64,000 nucleotides of DNA from Penium margaritaceum (Eukaryota > Streptophyta > Zygnematophyceae > Desmidiales > Peniaceae): positions 4,269 to 68,268 of the forward strand of contig SZWC01008586.1 in the NCBI GenBank assembly GCA_023375785.1. The letters are read 5' to 3'. A program made the translations under genes and the position numbers. This document shows positions 34,321-45,208 of this stretch, one piece after another. Numbering within the stretch: the first letter of the stretch is position 1; each line of letters begins with the position of its first letter. The notes beneath the pieces were generated by a model. The model worked only from the letters and a program-made list of their open reading frames with translations, searched no databases and had not been told where the DNA came from.

Positions 34321-35249
34321 GTTACGAGCTCTTCGCCCCTACTACACAAAGCAGAAGGGTATGTCTGAGCATTCGAACCGCGCCGTGGAGGATGCGTTTA
34401 GCGCTATGCGGTCTGAGTGCGGTCTTCCAAAGTCCTTTGCCTTTGAGGGCTTCTCCTACATGACATGGTTCTAGAATCGCTCGCCGCATGGTCCGCACCC
34501 AAACCATGTTACGCCGTACGAGCTATGGTCTGGCCATCGTGCCAATCTTCATCTTGCTCGTGCTTGGGGTTCCCTCGCCTGCGTCAGGTATACGAAGGAC
34601 CAGCAGGGGTCCAAGGTCTCACCTCGGGGTTGCATGTGCACCTTCTTTGGCATCTTCCCATGGTCAAAGGCCTGGCACTTTCAGGACCTTGCTCGCCATT
34701 GCATTGTCGAGTCTCAAGATGCTCTCTTCTTTGAAGCTCTCACCTACTCCGACCTTTCAAGCATTCTGTCAACGGCCGCGGACCACGTTCCTACCTGTGT
34801 GGCTTCCCTGCGGATGGAAGAGTCTAGTCCTACGGATGGGTCCATCCCAGCCTCTTCACCTACGATTCGGTCTCCGGATGCTGACGATCTGACCATCTTG
34901 GGTGTGGGTCCAGTAGCCTCATTAGTCCCTCTAGCACACCTCACGCCGTTCCAGTGTCATACCCCTATGGCACACCTGATACCGTGCCAGTGTTGGTCCC
35001 CTCTAGCACACCTGATCCTGTATGAGCGTCAGTCCCCTTTGGCACACCTAATCTCATGCCAGTGTCAGTCCCCTCTGGCATACCTGATCCTGCGCCAATG
35101 ACAGCACCTCCCGTCACACCCACTCCTCTGCATGCACCTATATATTCCTACGGTCATGGCCCACTAGCCGTCTCCGTAGCCTGAGGTGAGCACCTTAGCA
35201 TGGCCTACTCATGGCCTACTCTCGCGAGCCAGGTGGTCGTCTTTGACAA

Positions 35250-36480
35250 TTGGCCTCTAGGGCTCAGCGGACTGCTGACTCGGTGCCTAGACGCTCAACT
35301 CGTAGTGTTGAGAGTGGCAAGCCTCGCACGAAGGCTCTTGGCTTGAGTGTCCAGGAGAACTACACTGAGGTGCATCGAACACATCATGTTGGCCACAATT
35401 TGGTCTCCCATGAGTTCTCGGTCGCTTGTGATACCGTAACTAATTTGGTCGTGGTCAGACCGAGTCCAGAGGTGTGCATTTTGGTCACCCGGAGTTCTCC
35501 CTTGAAGATGCCTAACCCAGGCACATGTAAGGAGGAACTCTTGGCTGACGATGCAAAGCAATGGCTTGCTGCCTGTGAGGATGAGCCGAGAGCCATCCGT
35601 GAGCACGGTGTCAATGAGCTTGTCGACCTCCCGCCTAGGTGGAAAGCTGTACATGCCAAGTGGGTCTTTTGTAAGAAGGTGAAGCCTAGCAACACAGTGG
35701 ATCACTACAAGGCCAGCTTGAAACCCAAGGGATCCTCACAATTTAAGGATGTGTATTTCACTGACATGTTTGCACCCGTTGGCCGCATGACTACCGCTCG
35801 CGCCCTGTTTCGGGTCGTTGCTCACTATGACTGGGAGCTACAACAAATGGATGTGAACAACACGTTCCTCCATGGGAGTCTAGAGGAGGAGATCTATATG
35901 GTCTAGCCACCAAGCTTTGAGGTCGGTGAGAAGGTTTGGTGCTTACGGAAGGTCTTGTATGTATTGAAACATTCACCTCGGTGCTGGAACCAAGAGATCC
36001 CTGGCATACTGACATGTGCTGGGTACGTGCAGAGTGACACTGACCCGTCTCTCTTTCTAAGACGTGCGACGGAGAACTTCACTTCCATCTTGGTCTACGT
36101 GGATGACCTCCTGATTGCGACCCCTTCGATGGAGGCCATGAAGGAGGCCAAGGTAGACCTTCAGTATACTTAAAGGATGAAGGACCTTGGTCCTGTAGCT
36201 GTGTTTCTAGGGATGGGGATCGTACATGATCGTCAGCGGCGGACACTCTTGTTGTACCAAGCACTTTTATACTCACGTTGTGGGGGATCGATTTGTTGAC
36301 CGACTTGGTGCAGTTCCCACAGCCTCCACTCCCATCACACCTGACGGGTAGGATGCTCTGAATGTGGATGATCCAACACAGCTGGGGAAGACAGTGGACG
36401 TGACCTTGTACTTGTGCCTCATTGGCTTTCTGATGTACTTAGCCACTACTACACGACCCGGCATCACCTTCGCCATCAAC
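35250..36480 (+). pseudogene. copia-7 reverse transcriptase
   Basis: RT blocks VNELVDLPPRWKAVHAKWVF, MDVNNTFLHGSLEEEIYMV, the YVDDLLIATPSMEAMKEAK active site and a TTTRPGITFAINL-type block. Broken. It is closest to copia-4 among the elements here. Confidence 0.72.
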
Positions 36481-36737
36481 CTCGTTGCATAGTTCTTGTA
36501 GTGCCATCGGATGAGAGCCTTCACGCGGCTGTATGAGTGGTACGGTTCATGATTTCTACACCGTACTTCAAACTTTGCTTTCGACGGCAGTGTGTGGTGG
36601 TAGTCGACGGCTACACAGATAGCAACAGGACGTGAAGTCCTCATTGACATAGTCGGACAGGCTACATGTTCTTGCTAGGTGGCATGGTATAGCGGCAAGC
36701 AGGATTGTATTGCACGTAGCTCATCGAAGGCTGAGTA

Positions 36738-37226
36738 CCCTACTGATCTTGATATTTGATTTTTTCAAATCCTCTCAAAATCCATGCCCAAATATGAATA
36801 TTTCCTAAATTTAGGGAATCTTTATATTTGGGCATGGATTTTGAGATAAGATTTATTTAGTTGATACTTTGAAATTCGTTAAACGAAAGTTGCGGATCCT
36901 TAAATTCATCGATGAGCAGTCTGGAACACCTCCGACGAGGGTGTTTCACGCTGCGTCAGTCTGACGCAGCTTGCCTGATGCGGCAAACCGCGTCAGACTG
37001 ACAAATCTGACGCAGAAGCACAGTTTCGCGTCATGCCGCAACAACTTCCTCGGGCCTCAACATCGCATCCGAAGTATTTTTTTCATATTTTCTTCATTCG
37101 ATGAAATTTTTGTACCCAGGTGGTTAGAGGAATTATTTAAGATGTACATGAAATTTGATGAAAAACTAATTCGTTGAAAAAAATCGACCAAATTTTTTTT
37201 CTTATTGAATATCAAGATCAGTAGGA
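36738..37226. mobile_element. MITE with TA target duplication (Tc1/mariner-like)
   Basis: A 489-bp AT-rich insertion in the copia-7 RNase H. Its ends are inverted repeats: CCTACTGATCTTGATATT is found 1 bp in from each end. TA is present on both sides (36736-36737 and 37227-37228), as expected for Tc1/mariner-type target sites. It encodes no transposase. Inside are a perfect 23-bp inverted repeat (36773-36795 against 36824-36846) and GC-rich palindromes around CTGCGTCAG near 36952-37015. The RNase H sequence resumes after it, which fixes the borders. Confidence 0.85.
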
Positions 37227-37629
37227 TATGTTGCACTTTGGGTTGAGACTGCTGAGGCGTCTGTTTCGTGAGATGTGAAAGTCTGTGACTTGCGTCATTC
37301 TTCATTGTGACAACCAGAGTGCTCTTGCCATTACAGAGAACTCTGGTGTGATTCACAACAAAGAAACAACATCAATTTGTGTATGATCTTGTGGATCGAC
37401 AGGTGATCTCCTTCATCTGGGTCGGCACGGATATGCAGCGGGCTGACCTCCTCACGAAGGCACTGGTGCGCGGAAAGTTCATGGTGGCCATTCATTCTGC
37501 CACGCTTCACCCCTTGCCTAAGAGTGGCTGAGAGTGGGGTGTGTGAACATGGACTGTTGAGCATCTCGATGCACACCTATGTTAGTTCTGCACGTATATG
37601 GTCATGCATACCATTGGGTCATGGGTCAG

Positions 37630-38253
37630 TGTTGTAATGTGAGTCATCCCGTCTGTTTTTACGCCTTGCCGTGACCACTCGGTCGTGTCCATGCTTGCAC
37701 GGATATCTGATGCGAACCCAGCTAGCGTCGGAGGACCAACGCATGGTGGATCCACGCACCACCGGCTACCAGATAGCTGAAACTGCGTCCCGGGTGCTGG
37801 CTTGGGTGCTTTGTCGTTTTTCTACACATGTTAGATTTTTCTCGGTGGAATGGCGCTTGAGCCCGATTTGCATGTTCTGTATTGTCTGTCCATTGATCGA
37901 TGCCGGAATTGTGCTTGTGACCACTTGTAGTGTCCGGCTTGAGATTCTACATCTCTAATTTCAGATGGTGTTGCGTTTGGATGCCTGTGTCGGGAGTTAC
38001 CGCAAAAACAGTGGTTTTGGGCCGGTTTAAGGACAAATTGACACAGCCGTGTGCATCATCCACCGTGCGCCACGATAGGTATTTATGGTGTGTACTTGTC
38101 AGTTGTTGTTTCTCTCTGCATTACTAAGCTATTGTAGCTTATTAGATTTTGTGCGTCTTCCTAGTCCAACCCTTGATGTTTCTTGCATCAGCTGATTGGA
38201 CGGTGTCGCCACGTCAGCAGCAGCAAGGTTAGGAAGCTTCCTAACATTTTTTC
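37630..38253 (+). repeat. 3' LTR of copia-7
   Basis: It starts TGTTGTAATGTGAG after the copia-7 RNase H and polypurine-like tract (gggtcatgggtcag) and ends near aacattttttca. About 624 bp, same family as the copia-4 LTR. Confidence 0.75.
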
Positions 38254-38261
38254 ACCCCTCT

Positions 38262-39368
38262 TGCTGTGACGTGAGTCATCCCCGTCTGTTTGTATAGCTT
38301 ACTGTGACCACTTGGCCGTGTCCATGCTTGTGCAGATTCCTGATGCGGACCCAACTGGCGCTGGAGCACCGACGGGTGGTGGCTCCATCCACAAGCAGCT
38401 ACCAGACTGCTCCCACAGTGTCCTGGGTGCTTGCTAAGGTGCTCAGCGGATTTTCTACAGGCGTTAATGTTTTCTTGGAGGACTGGGTCTTGAGCCCGAT
38501 TTGCATGTTTTACATTGTGTCTCCTCTGATTGATACTGGACCTATACGTCGTAGCGTTCGGCTTGAGATTCTGCATCTCTAGGTTTAGACGTTGTTGTGT
38601 TTGGATGCTTGTGCACAGACTTATGGCCAAAATAATAGTTTTGGGCCTGTTTTAGGACAACTTGACACGGCCGTGTGCGTCACCCGCCGTGCATTGCGGC
38701 AGATACCGTACTGTCCTTCAATTTCATTCACAAATTGGAGTTATTCTTACTTTCACCCAAAGAATGGCATTTTTTAATTACTAGAGTGGTCGTCCATCCT
38801 TGTCTGTGATTTGATCATGGATCGTTGCTTTCGCCCACTGATCAAGTCCAAGCACGCACTTTGTGCTTTGGCCGCTCGAACTTCGCTCTGTGAGGTTCGA
38901 GTGTTCGAGTCGTGGACGTTGGTAGCCGCCAGATTGCTCTGCGCAATCTGACGGCTGCCCGCGGCAGGTGCTCTAATGCTCGATGCGAAGCGAAAACACA
39001 GAGGGTCGAGCTCTACTTAGGAAAATAAGAAGGAAACATGCTGAGCGAATTTTGAAACAACCGGACATTAATTTTAAGAGTGATATCCGAAAGGACGTAG
39101 GTATAAATAAGGTGATGCATGGACGAATAACAATAATTAACTTGCACAAAAGTAAGATCCGATACAGTATTTATGCTGTGCGCTTGTCAGTTTTCATATC
39201 TCTCTGCATTACTAAGGTATTGAAGCTTATGAGCCTTTGCGCGTGTTCCTAGCCTAACTCTTGCTGTTTCTTCCACGTGCTTGCTTGCTAGTGCACCAGC
39301 TGCTGACGTGTCGCCGCGTCAATAGCAAGGCTAGGAAGTTTCCTAACCTTACAAGGCTATGAGACAAA
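38262..39368 (+). repeat. second LTR of the copia-4 family, interrupted
   Basis: A further LTR in the same direction directly after the first (start TGCTGTGACGTGAG at 38262). The second half resumes at 39166 after a 459-bp insertion and ends at a palindrome. About 648 bp without the insertion. Confidence 0.72.
38707..39165. mobile_element. short non-autonomous insertion with GATAC target duplication
   Basis: 459 bp of AT-richer sequence inside the LTR, flanked by GATAC at 38702-38706 and 39161-39165. It contains a short hairpin (cagattgc/gcaatctg near 38931-38951) and no coding motif. The ends have no clear inverted repeat, so the class is open; a SINE or a decayed MITE are both possible. 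Confidence 0.65.
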
Positions 39369-39402
39369 GAAGCTTCCTAGCCTTGCAAGGCTAGGAAGCT
39401 TC
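39369..39402. repeat. 34-bp perfect palindrome at an LTR-LTR junction
   Basis: A perfect palindrome with half-site GAAGCTTCCTAGCCTTG. It joins the end of the + strand LTR (38262-39368) to the end of the - strand LTR (39369-40026), so the two LTRs form a large inverted repeat. Confidence 0.85.
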
Positions 39403-40026
39403 CTAACGTTGTTGCTACTAATGTGGCGATACACTCCAGTCAGTTGGCACATTAGCAAGAAAGCAGGTGCAAGAAATAACAAGAGTTAGGCTAGGGAGAT
39501 GCGCAAAGTGTCACAAGCTGCAACAACTTTGTAATACAGAGAGAGATGAAAACTGACAAGCACACGGCACAAATACCTACCCCGGCGCACGGCGAGTGAT
39601 GCACACAGTAGTGTCAGTTTTTCCTAAATCCGGCCCAAAACCACTGTTGGCCGTAGCTCTGCGCACCTGCATCCAATCGCAACGCCGTCTGAACCTAGTG
39701 ATGGAAAAACTTGAGCCGGGCGCTACAACCGGTCACACGCCGAGGTACGACATTGATTAGTGGACACACAATGTAAAGCATGCAAATCCGTCTCAAGACC
39801 CAGTCCACCGAGAAGACTCTAGTGAGTGTAGAAAAACCACAGAGCACCCCAACAAGCACCTGGGATGCTGTGGGCAGCTGTCTGGCAGCTACGTGTGGGT
39901 AGAGCTATCACCCGTCGGTGCTTTGGCACTAGCTAGTTATGTATTAGGGATCTGCACGAGCATGGATATGACCGAATGGTCATTTTAAGGTGTACAAACA
40001 AACAGGGATGACTCACATCACAACAC
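39369..40026 (-). repeat. LTR of copia-8
   Basis: Minus-strand LTR beginning TGTTGTGATGTGAG at 40026, about 658 bp, same family as copia-4 and copia-7. Confidence 0.75.
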
Positions 40027-41204
40027 TCCGCCATGACCCGATGGTAAGCATGTCAATACACGTGTAGAATTGACACGGGTGCGTAACCAGATGCTCAATA
40101 GTCCATACTCACTCATCTCATTCTCAACCACTCTCGGGCAAAGGGCGAAGCCCAAGAGAACGAATGGCTACTATGAACTTTTTGTGCGTGAGTGCTTTGT
40201 TCAGGAAGCTATTTTGCTGTACGTGTGTGCCAACCTTGATGATGGAGATCACCTATCGCTCTACAAGATCACACACAAAGTGATGCTCAACAGCAATGTG
40301 CTTTGTGCGTGCATGAAGCACACCAGAGTTCTTTGCTATGGCAAGAGCACTTTGGTTGTCGTAGGGTAGAACGATGCAAGGCATAGATTGATGCAATTCA
40401 CGAAACAGACATTGTAGCTACACTGTAGTTCTAGGCCCCAGCGCAACATACTCAGCCTCTGATGGCTGAGTACGCAACATGCGCAACATACTGAAGCATA
40501 GTCCGAGGTACGGTGTGGGGACCACGCACCATACCACTTGCTTAGCCGTGTGAAGGGCTCTCCCCTGAGGCCAGTGTGAAAACTCCGTAAGGAGGTTGAC
40601 GACGAAGGCACTGTCAGGTCGTATGGTAGTAGCCAAGTACATCAAAGAAATAATCAGGCACAAGGACAGGGTCACATCCACTGTCTCCCCTAGCCGTGCT
40701 GGATCATCCACCTTCATAGCATCCTACCCTTCAGGTGTGATGGGGGTGGAGGTTGTGGGAATTACAACAAAGAGGTCAGCAAACCGGTCCCCCACAATGA
40801 ATAATGTAATGTGCCTGATGTAGCATCGCAAGCAACCGAGAAGTCTTGGGAGACCATCTTTTGATGTACTGGGCACGCCGGGTGCACCTCAGTGTAGTGT
40901 GCTCGGACACTCAGGCCAAGGGCCTTTGTTCCATGATCACTACTCCGAGCACTAGGATTGGAGCGTCTACGTGCTGAATTGACTGTCCGTTGAGCCCTGG
41001 AGGCCATTGGTCAAAGACAACCACCGGGCTTATGAGAGTAGCTCGAAGCTGAGGTGCCCACCTCTGGCTACGTAGCTACAGGCTGGTCAACAGCCGTAAC
41101 GATTGCAGGCTCGCAAGGAAGGGGAGAGGATGCAGGACGATCATAGCTAGGTGTTGGCTTGCGCGAAGAGGTGTGCTATGGCAAACTGGCATATGCATGG
41201 AAGT

Positions 41205-41425
41205 AGGTGTACCAGAGAGGACCGACACTCGTACAGAGGCAAGTGTGCCAGTAGGGAACAATACTGGCACGCGAGCAGGTATGCGAGAAGGGCTTAAGAC
41301 TGGCACGGGAGCAGGTGTGCTAGAAGGGACTGAGACTGATACAAGAGCATGTGTGCCAGAAGTGACTAAGACTAGCAGGGGAGGAGGTGTGCCCGAAGGG
41401 ACTGAGACTGACACGGAAGCAGGAG
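41205..41425 (-). repeat. 36-bp tandem repeat in copia-8 linker
   Basis: About six imperfect copies of a 36-bp unit (of gtgtgccagaaggg type), coding a 12-residue repeat on the minus strand. The copia-7 linker has the same repeat at 34945-35100. Confidence 0.75.
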
Positions 41426-42345
41426 TGCCAGGGCATTGCTCTAGTGGCAGATGCTATAGACCCACCTCATCCAGGAAATCCATCTGTCAAGGAGACGACA
41501 TATCGCCACTGATTTGAGAGAGAATCGACAGGGAGGAGGCCGAGAAGGTCTGAGTGGACCAACTCAAGCGGACATAGTGTCTAAGAAGTGGAGTCAGGGT
41601 AAGTGTTGCGATGCATCCTACCATGAGGATTGAAAAGACAGTCAAGCTTAGACGGCTTCTCGAAGGAATCAACGTCAAGACCGAGGGCTGGCTGAGTGTG
41701 GATGAGCTTGGACACAGTGTCCGAGCGCACATGGCAAAGGCAGCGATGTAGCAAATGCTGGTGTTCTGGAGAGAGAACACGAGTGAAAATCACACGTGCA
41801 GATGCAGAGGAAGACGAGGAGACAGATGATGTGGTACGTGACACAAGATAGAGGTCATTGAAAAGTGAGGCATGAAGAACAAGGGCACGAGTGTCAAGAG
41901 CAGTCACAATGAAAGAGTCAGCGAAGTTCTCAATAATGCGTCCCATCCCGGTACAAGCACGAACAGAGAGCAAGCTGAGCTCAAGAGCAGAGACGAAGAG
42001 CATGTTTCAAGTGTACAAGGGGCCAGACGGACCATCAAACTGCACAATCCCACTCCTTGCATAGGCAACGACTGACCAGACCCTGTATGAACGGACCAAA
42101 CGGACACAACGGGACAGAGCACGATGAAGTCCCTACGACGACAAGTCATGTGATGGGTGGCACCAGAGTCAATGATCCCGGTGCCACTCGGCTCACGACC
42201 AGTCGTTGACACTGAACAACATGCTACAAAACACTCTATCTCTGCTGGATGTGAAGCAGAGGACTCGGGAGAATGACGAACAGTACGCACCTGTGACTCG
42301 TCAAGCCAGTCAGTGCTGTCATGTCCACAAGCCGATTGAGCCCCC

Positions 42346-42686
42346 CCCTCCCCCCGCGAAGTTTCCCATGTTAGAGGGAGCGCCACAAGCGCTGCAGTCT
42401 ATTAGCCAAGAGATGTCAATCTTTCCCCACCTTCTCCTCCTTTTCCCAAGCCGTTGCATGTCCCCCCTTCTCACTAGTGAGCCCTAAGAATCCAACTTTG
42501 CATCATCGAACACCTCACCATGAATCATTTTCCAAGTTCCAATAGCCATGCACTGGGAGAGCTGCATAGAGTGACCCCTACTTTGACAACTTCCTATATC
42601 ATTCTCTCATACTCCGCTGCAAAACTCCCGTAGTCATTACCAGACTTCGGACACTCATGGAAATAGCAAGGGCATAAATACTCCGG
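42346..42686. other. unassigned stretch before the MULE end
   Basis: About 340 bp with no recognised gene or repeat. It should contain the outer border of the MULE inverted end and its target duplication, which I could not fix. Confidence 0.4.
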
Positions 42687-42835
42687 AGTCCATCGTTTCG
42701 GTCGATAGATCCGCGGTGCCCATAGTCGAAAGCGAACCGAAGGCGGTGTCCAAAGTCAAAATCGACACGCATGCGGTGTCCATAGTCGGAATCAAAATGA
42801 CAGCGGTACCCATGGTTTTCATTGTGCGTGACAGA
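42687..42835 (+). repeat. left inverted end of the MULE, with 30-bp repeats
   Basis: It matches the reverse complement of 62060-62210, with the block cgtttcggtcgatagatccg identical in both. It is built of roughly 30-bp units around TATGGACACCGC. On the minus strand the units read as a 10-residue repeat of DYGHRxRxDF type. Confidence 0.7.
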
Positions 42836-43343
42836 AACAAAATTCCTGTCAACTGTATCCACTATTCGGTCGGAGTAATCAGTCGTCATGGACTTGCATG
42901 TCCTAAAGAAACCTCGCATGTTGCCAGCCTGGCTGGGCAGCCTATGCTTCGTTTTGCCGTTTACCGTTTGGCAGCGGGGAGTTCTCACAAGCTTGAGCCA
43001 TGCATGTGGACCGATATCGTCGCGCTGTAGCCGAGGTTTGTGCATCGCTCGGAAGAGGAAATTTTTATTGCCAATGAATGCTCGTCAAATGGACGCGGCC
43101 ACCGGCAATAAGATATTGTCCACGGTGGAATTTTCCGACGTCGTGCGTACCTTCACCGGATGTCGGGGGCATGTGCCGACGTCCACTCAGGGTCAAGCAA
43201 ACAGGTTAAACTAGTGAACATGTTTTTGGTACCGGTTTGCACTATGAACGGGTAGTACCGTGTGTATTTAAGGTGCTTCTCCGTCAGTACAAAGCGCTTC
43301 ATTTACTCCTAGTGTCAAACTTTGACTAACATGTTGGATCGAC

Positions 43344-43628
43344 ATGGACAACGACGTCCGTCCAAATGGCCCGGCACATCATGGATGGGGTACTCCCGTA
43401 GCGGACCCCCGGGCGGCACATCGGGCATGGGTCACATTGAAGGAGCGGTGGGACCGCAATGTAGCACGCAACCGAGAGTTGGGACATGAAGAACCACCAT
43501 GGGCCCGAGCTCCTGTGACTCCGGAGCACATGGCTTGGAACTTGGGAGTGCCCATGTCCAGTAGCAAGCCGCACAACTTTCCCGTGCCATGGGAGCCGTG
43601 GACATGGACCGAGCCACCGAGTCTGTAG
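43344..43628 (+). CDS. small ORF near the left MULE end
   Basis: A 94-codon ORF from ATG at 43344 to TAG. I do not recognise a family. The product is Trp/Pro-rich (seven or so Trp, for example HEEPPWARAP, EHMAWNLGVP, WEPWTWTEPP) with no signal peptide or membrane segment. A TATA-like box (tatttaa, 43265-43271) lies about 75 bp upstream of the start. It sits just inside the left inverted end and points toward the transposase, as mudrB does in maize MuDR, but there is no visible similarity to mudrB. It could be an accessory gene, a captured exon or chance. Confidence 0.4.
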   Translation: MDNDVRPNGPAHHGWGTPVADPRAAHRAWVTLKERWDRNVARNRELGHEEPPWARAPVTPEHMAWNLGVPMSSSKPHNFPVPWEPWTWTEPPSL

Positions 43629-43644
43629 TGGGCATTCGATGATG

Positions 43645-44180
43645 AAAGTACGGGCATCCGAGTTTTATTGCATTGACATTTCTGGGTATGCGAGTATTAT
43701 ATGAGTGACAAGTATGGGCATCCGAGTTTTATTGCATTGAAAATTCTGAGTATGTGACTATTATCTGAGTGACAAGTATGGACTTCCGAGGTTTATTGCC
43801 TTGACAATTCAGGTTATGCGAGTATTATGTCAGTGACAAGTATGGGTTTCCGAGGTTTATTGCATTGACATTTCTGGGTATGCGAGTATTATCTCAGTGA
43901 GAAATATGGACTTCCGAGGTTAATTGCATTGGGATTTCTGAATACGCGAGTATTATCTCAGTGACAACGATGGGCTTCCGAGGTTAATTGCATTGACATT
44001 TCTGGGTATGCGAGTATTATTGCAGTGACATGTATGGGCATCCGAGTTATATTGCATTGACATGACTGGGTATCCAACTATGGGCATTGAACTATTATTT
44101 CAATGAAAAATATGGGTATCTGTCGTTTATGTTCGTCACATTTATGGGCACAAAGGTAATAGGTCATTCACGACTATGGG
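43645..44180. repeat. 64-bp minisatellite
   Basis: About eight tandem copies of a 64-bp unit, starting gtatgggcatccgagttt and ending gtgacaa; the last two copies are longer and degenerate. It lies inside the MULE and shares the TATGGGC word with the MULE ends. Confidence 0.8.
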
Positions 44181-44304
44181 AAGCTCATTATTATTTCATT
44201 GATAAGTATGGGCACTACAATATTATTCGTCTGGACATGGGAGTAATGTTCATGGCCCAAGTATGGGCATTGTTGAATGATTTCAGGAACTACTCCCCAA
44301 TCCA

Positions 44305-44685
44305 CTATGGATCTAACCACTTTGGATCCAGGACATTGCACAGCCAGAGCCAGTGGCACAAGTCGCATCCACATCCCTGCCGTCCTTGACATCCCATTGC
44401 ATCAAAGAATATGTCCTCATCGGCATCAAGAGAGTCGACCTCTTCGTCTTCTTCGTCTCCTCCCCCGTACAAGACGTCTTCCCCATGCCTTTCCTCTGCT
44501 TCTGCTTGAATCGTGTAGGCATCCATGGGAGATGCGACGTTATGTGTTGCTGTACAATGGTACATGCCTACATATCTTGTACTTGTTGGTTGCCACAAGT
44601 AGGAATACAGTGTCTGACACACCAATGTCGCACCAACTCCCATGAGGAAGATGTCTGTCAATTCTGCTTGGTCACATGTACTCAT
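44305..44685 (-). CDS. hypothetical acidic protein inside the MULE
   Basis: A 126-residue frame from ATG at 44685. I do not recognise it. The N-terminal part is hydrophobic (TDIFLMGVGATLVCQTLYSY), the centre is acidic (GGGDEEDEEVDSLDADEDIF), and the C-terminal end is Cys/Trp-rich (CDLCHWLWLC). It lies downstream of the transposase on the same strand, past a candidate last exon. It may be an exon of a second MULE gene or a captured host fragment. No expression signal is visible beyond the frame itself. Confidence 0.35.
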   Translation of the reverse strand: MSTCDQAELTDIFLMGVGATLVCQTLYSYLWQPTSTRYVGMYHCTATHNVASPMDAYTIQAEAEERHGEDVLYGGGDEEDEEVDSLDADEDIFFDAMGCQGRQGCGCDLCHWLWLCNVLDPKWLDP

Positions 44686-44705
44686 GTTTCTGGTTCGTTG
44701 AGACA

Positions 44706-45017
44706 ATTCATTGAAAGAGAATGAAATGAACGTGTGTAGATTCTATATTCACACTTGGTAGGTGCTTTAGGTCCATACTTTGGAATGAAATATGTGGAAA
44801 CCATTGTGAAGTAAAATTTCATTCTTACTGCCATTGTGGACAACAACACATCCAAAGTGCAACAAAACTACCATTCCATTTGTGGTTTCTGGTGGTGTCT
44901 TATTTCAACAGAAAACAAATGTAGACTTCATTCAATATGGGGAGGGAGGAGTACACAAGCTTAGGCACTGGGCAGTACAATTGTACGTCACTAGGAGTTG
45001 AACACCACAACTGAAAC
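44706..45017. other. AT-rich stretch without gene
   Basis: About 310 bp between the hypothetical ORF and the end of the transposase gene. I see no repeat or coding motif; it may hold transposase 3' untranslated sequence. Confidence 0.4.
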
Positions 45018-45203
45018 CTAATCTACTACAGGAGTGCAATCCCGGGCCACTTGTTGTCTGGCATGCACCTCCTCTTCACGACCTTCACTTTGATGATGTC
45101 TGCATAGCACACACATGGGAAGAAATACAATGTTAGAAAACATGTATGAACTTCAAAGCAGAGTTGCGGTAATGTAATGGCAATGACAACTAGTTGACCC
45201 AGA
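45018..45203 (-). other. candidate intron and last exon of the MULE transposase
   Basis: On the minus strand a GTGAGT donor lies at 45203-45208, after a frame reading EEAWMAFHAKVDSIIRSFDL, and a TATGCAG acceptor is near 45104. Downstream frames are short and end at about 45018-45030. The joining frame is uncertain because the acidic tail upstream is repetitive and may have slipped. Confidence 0.35.
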
Positions 45204-45208
45204 CTCAC

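Larger units (their letters stand above)
34330..38253 (+). mobile_element. copia-7: 5'-truncated Ty1/copia element
   Basis: Same family as copia-4. It starts inside the integrase (HSNRAVEDAFSAMRSECGLP, then GCMCTFFGIFPWSKAWHFQD), continues through a linker with 36-bp repeats (about 34930-35100), reverse transcriptase (about 35560-36480), RNase H (split by a MITE, up to about 37530) and a 3' LTR (37630-38253). Gag, protease and the 5' LTR are missing. It is old and broken, with ten or more breaks. Confidence 0.78.
39369..42345 (-). mobile_element. copia-8: 5'-truncated Ty1/copia element
   Basis: Right to left: remains of gag/protease (about 41950-42340, with GIIDSGATHHMTC), integrase zinc region (about 41600-41950), linker with 36-bp repeats (about 41076-41430) and a further linker (40762-41007), RT end and RNase H remains (about 40090-40720), polypurine-like tract (40027-40037) and 3' LTR (39369-40026). 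Most of the RT is missing. It is old, with many breaks. It faces copia-7 of the same family. Confidence 0.72.

Noticed and set aside
38860-38960. SINE with Pol III boxes in the 459-bp insertion
   Set aside because: A GGTTCGAGTGTTCGAG-like stretch recalls a B box, but no matching A box at the right distance and no tail were found.
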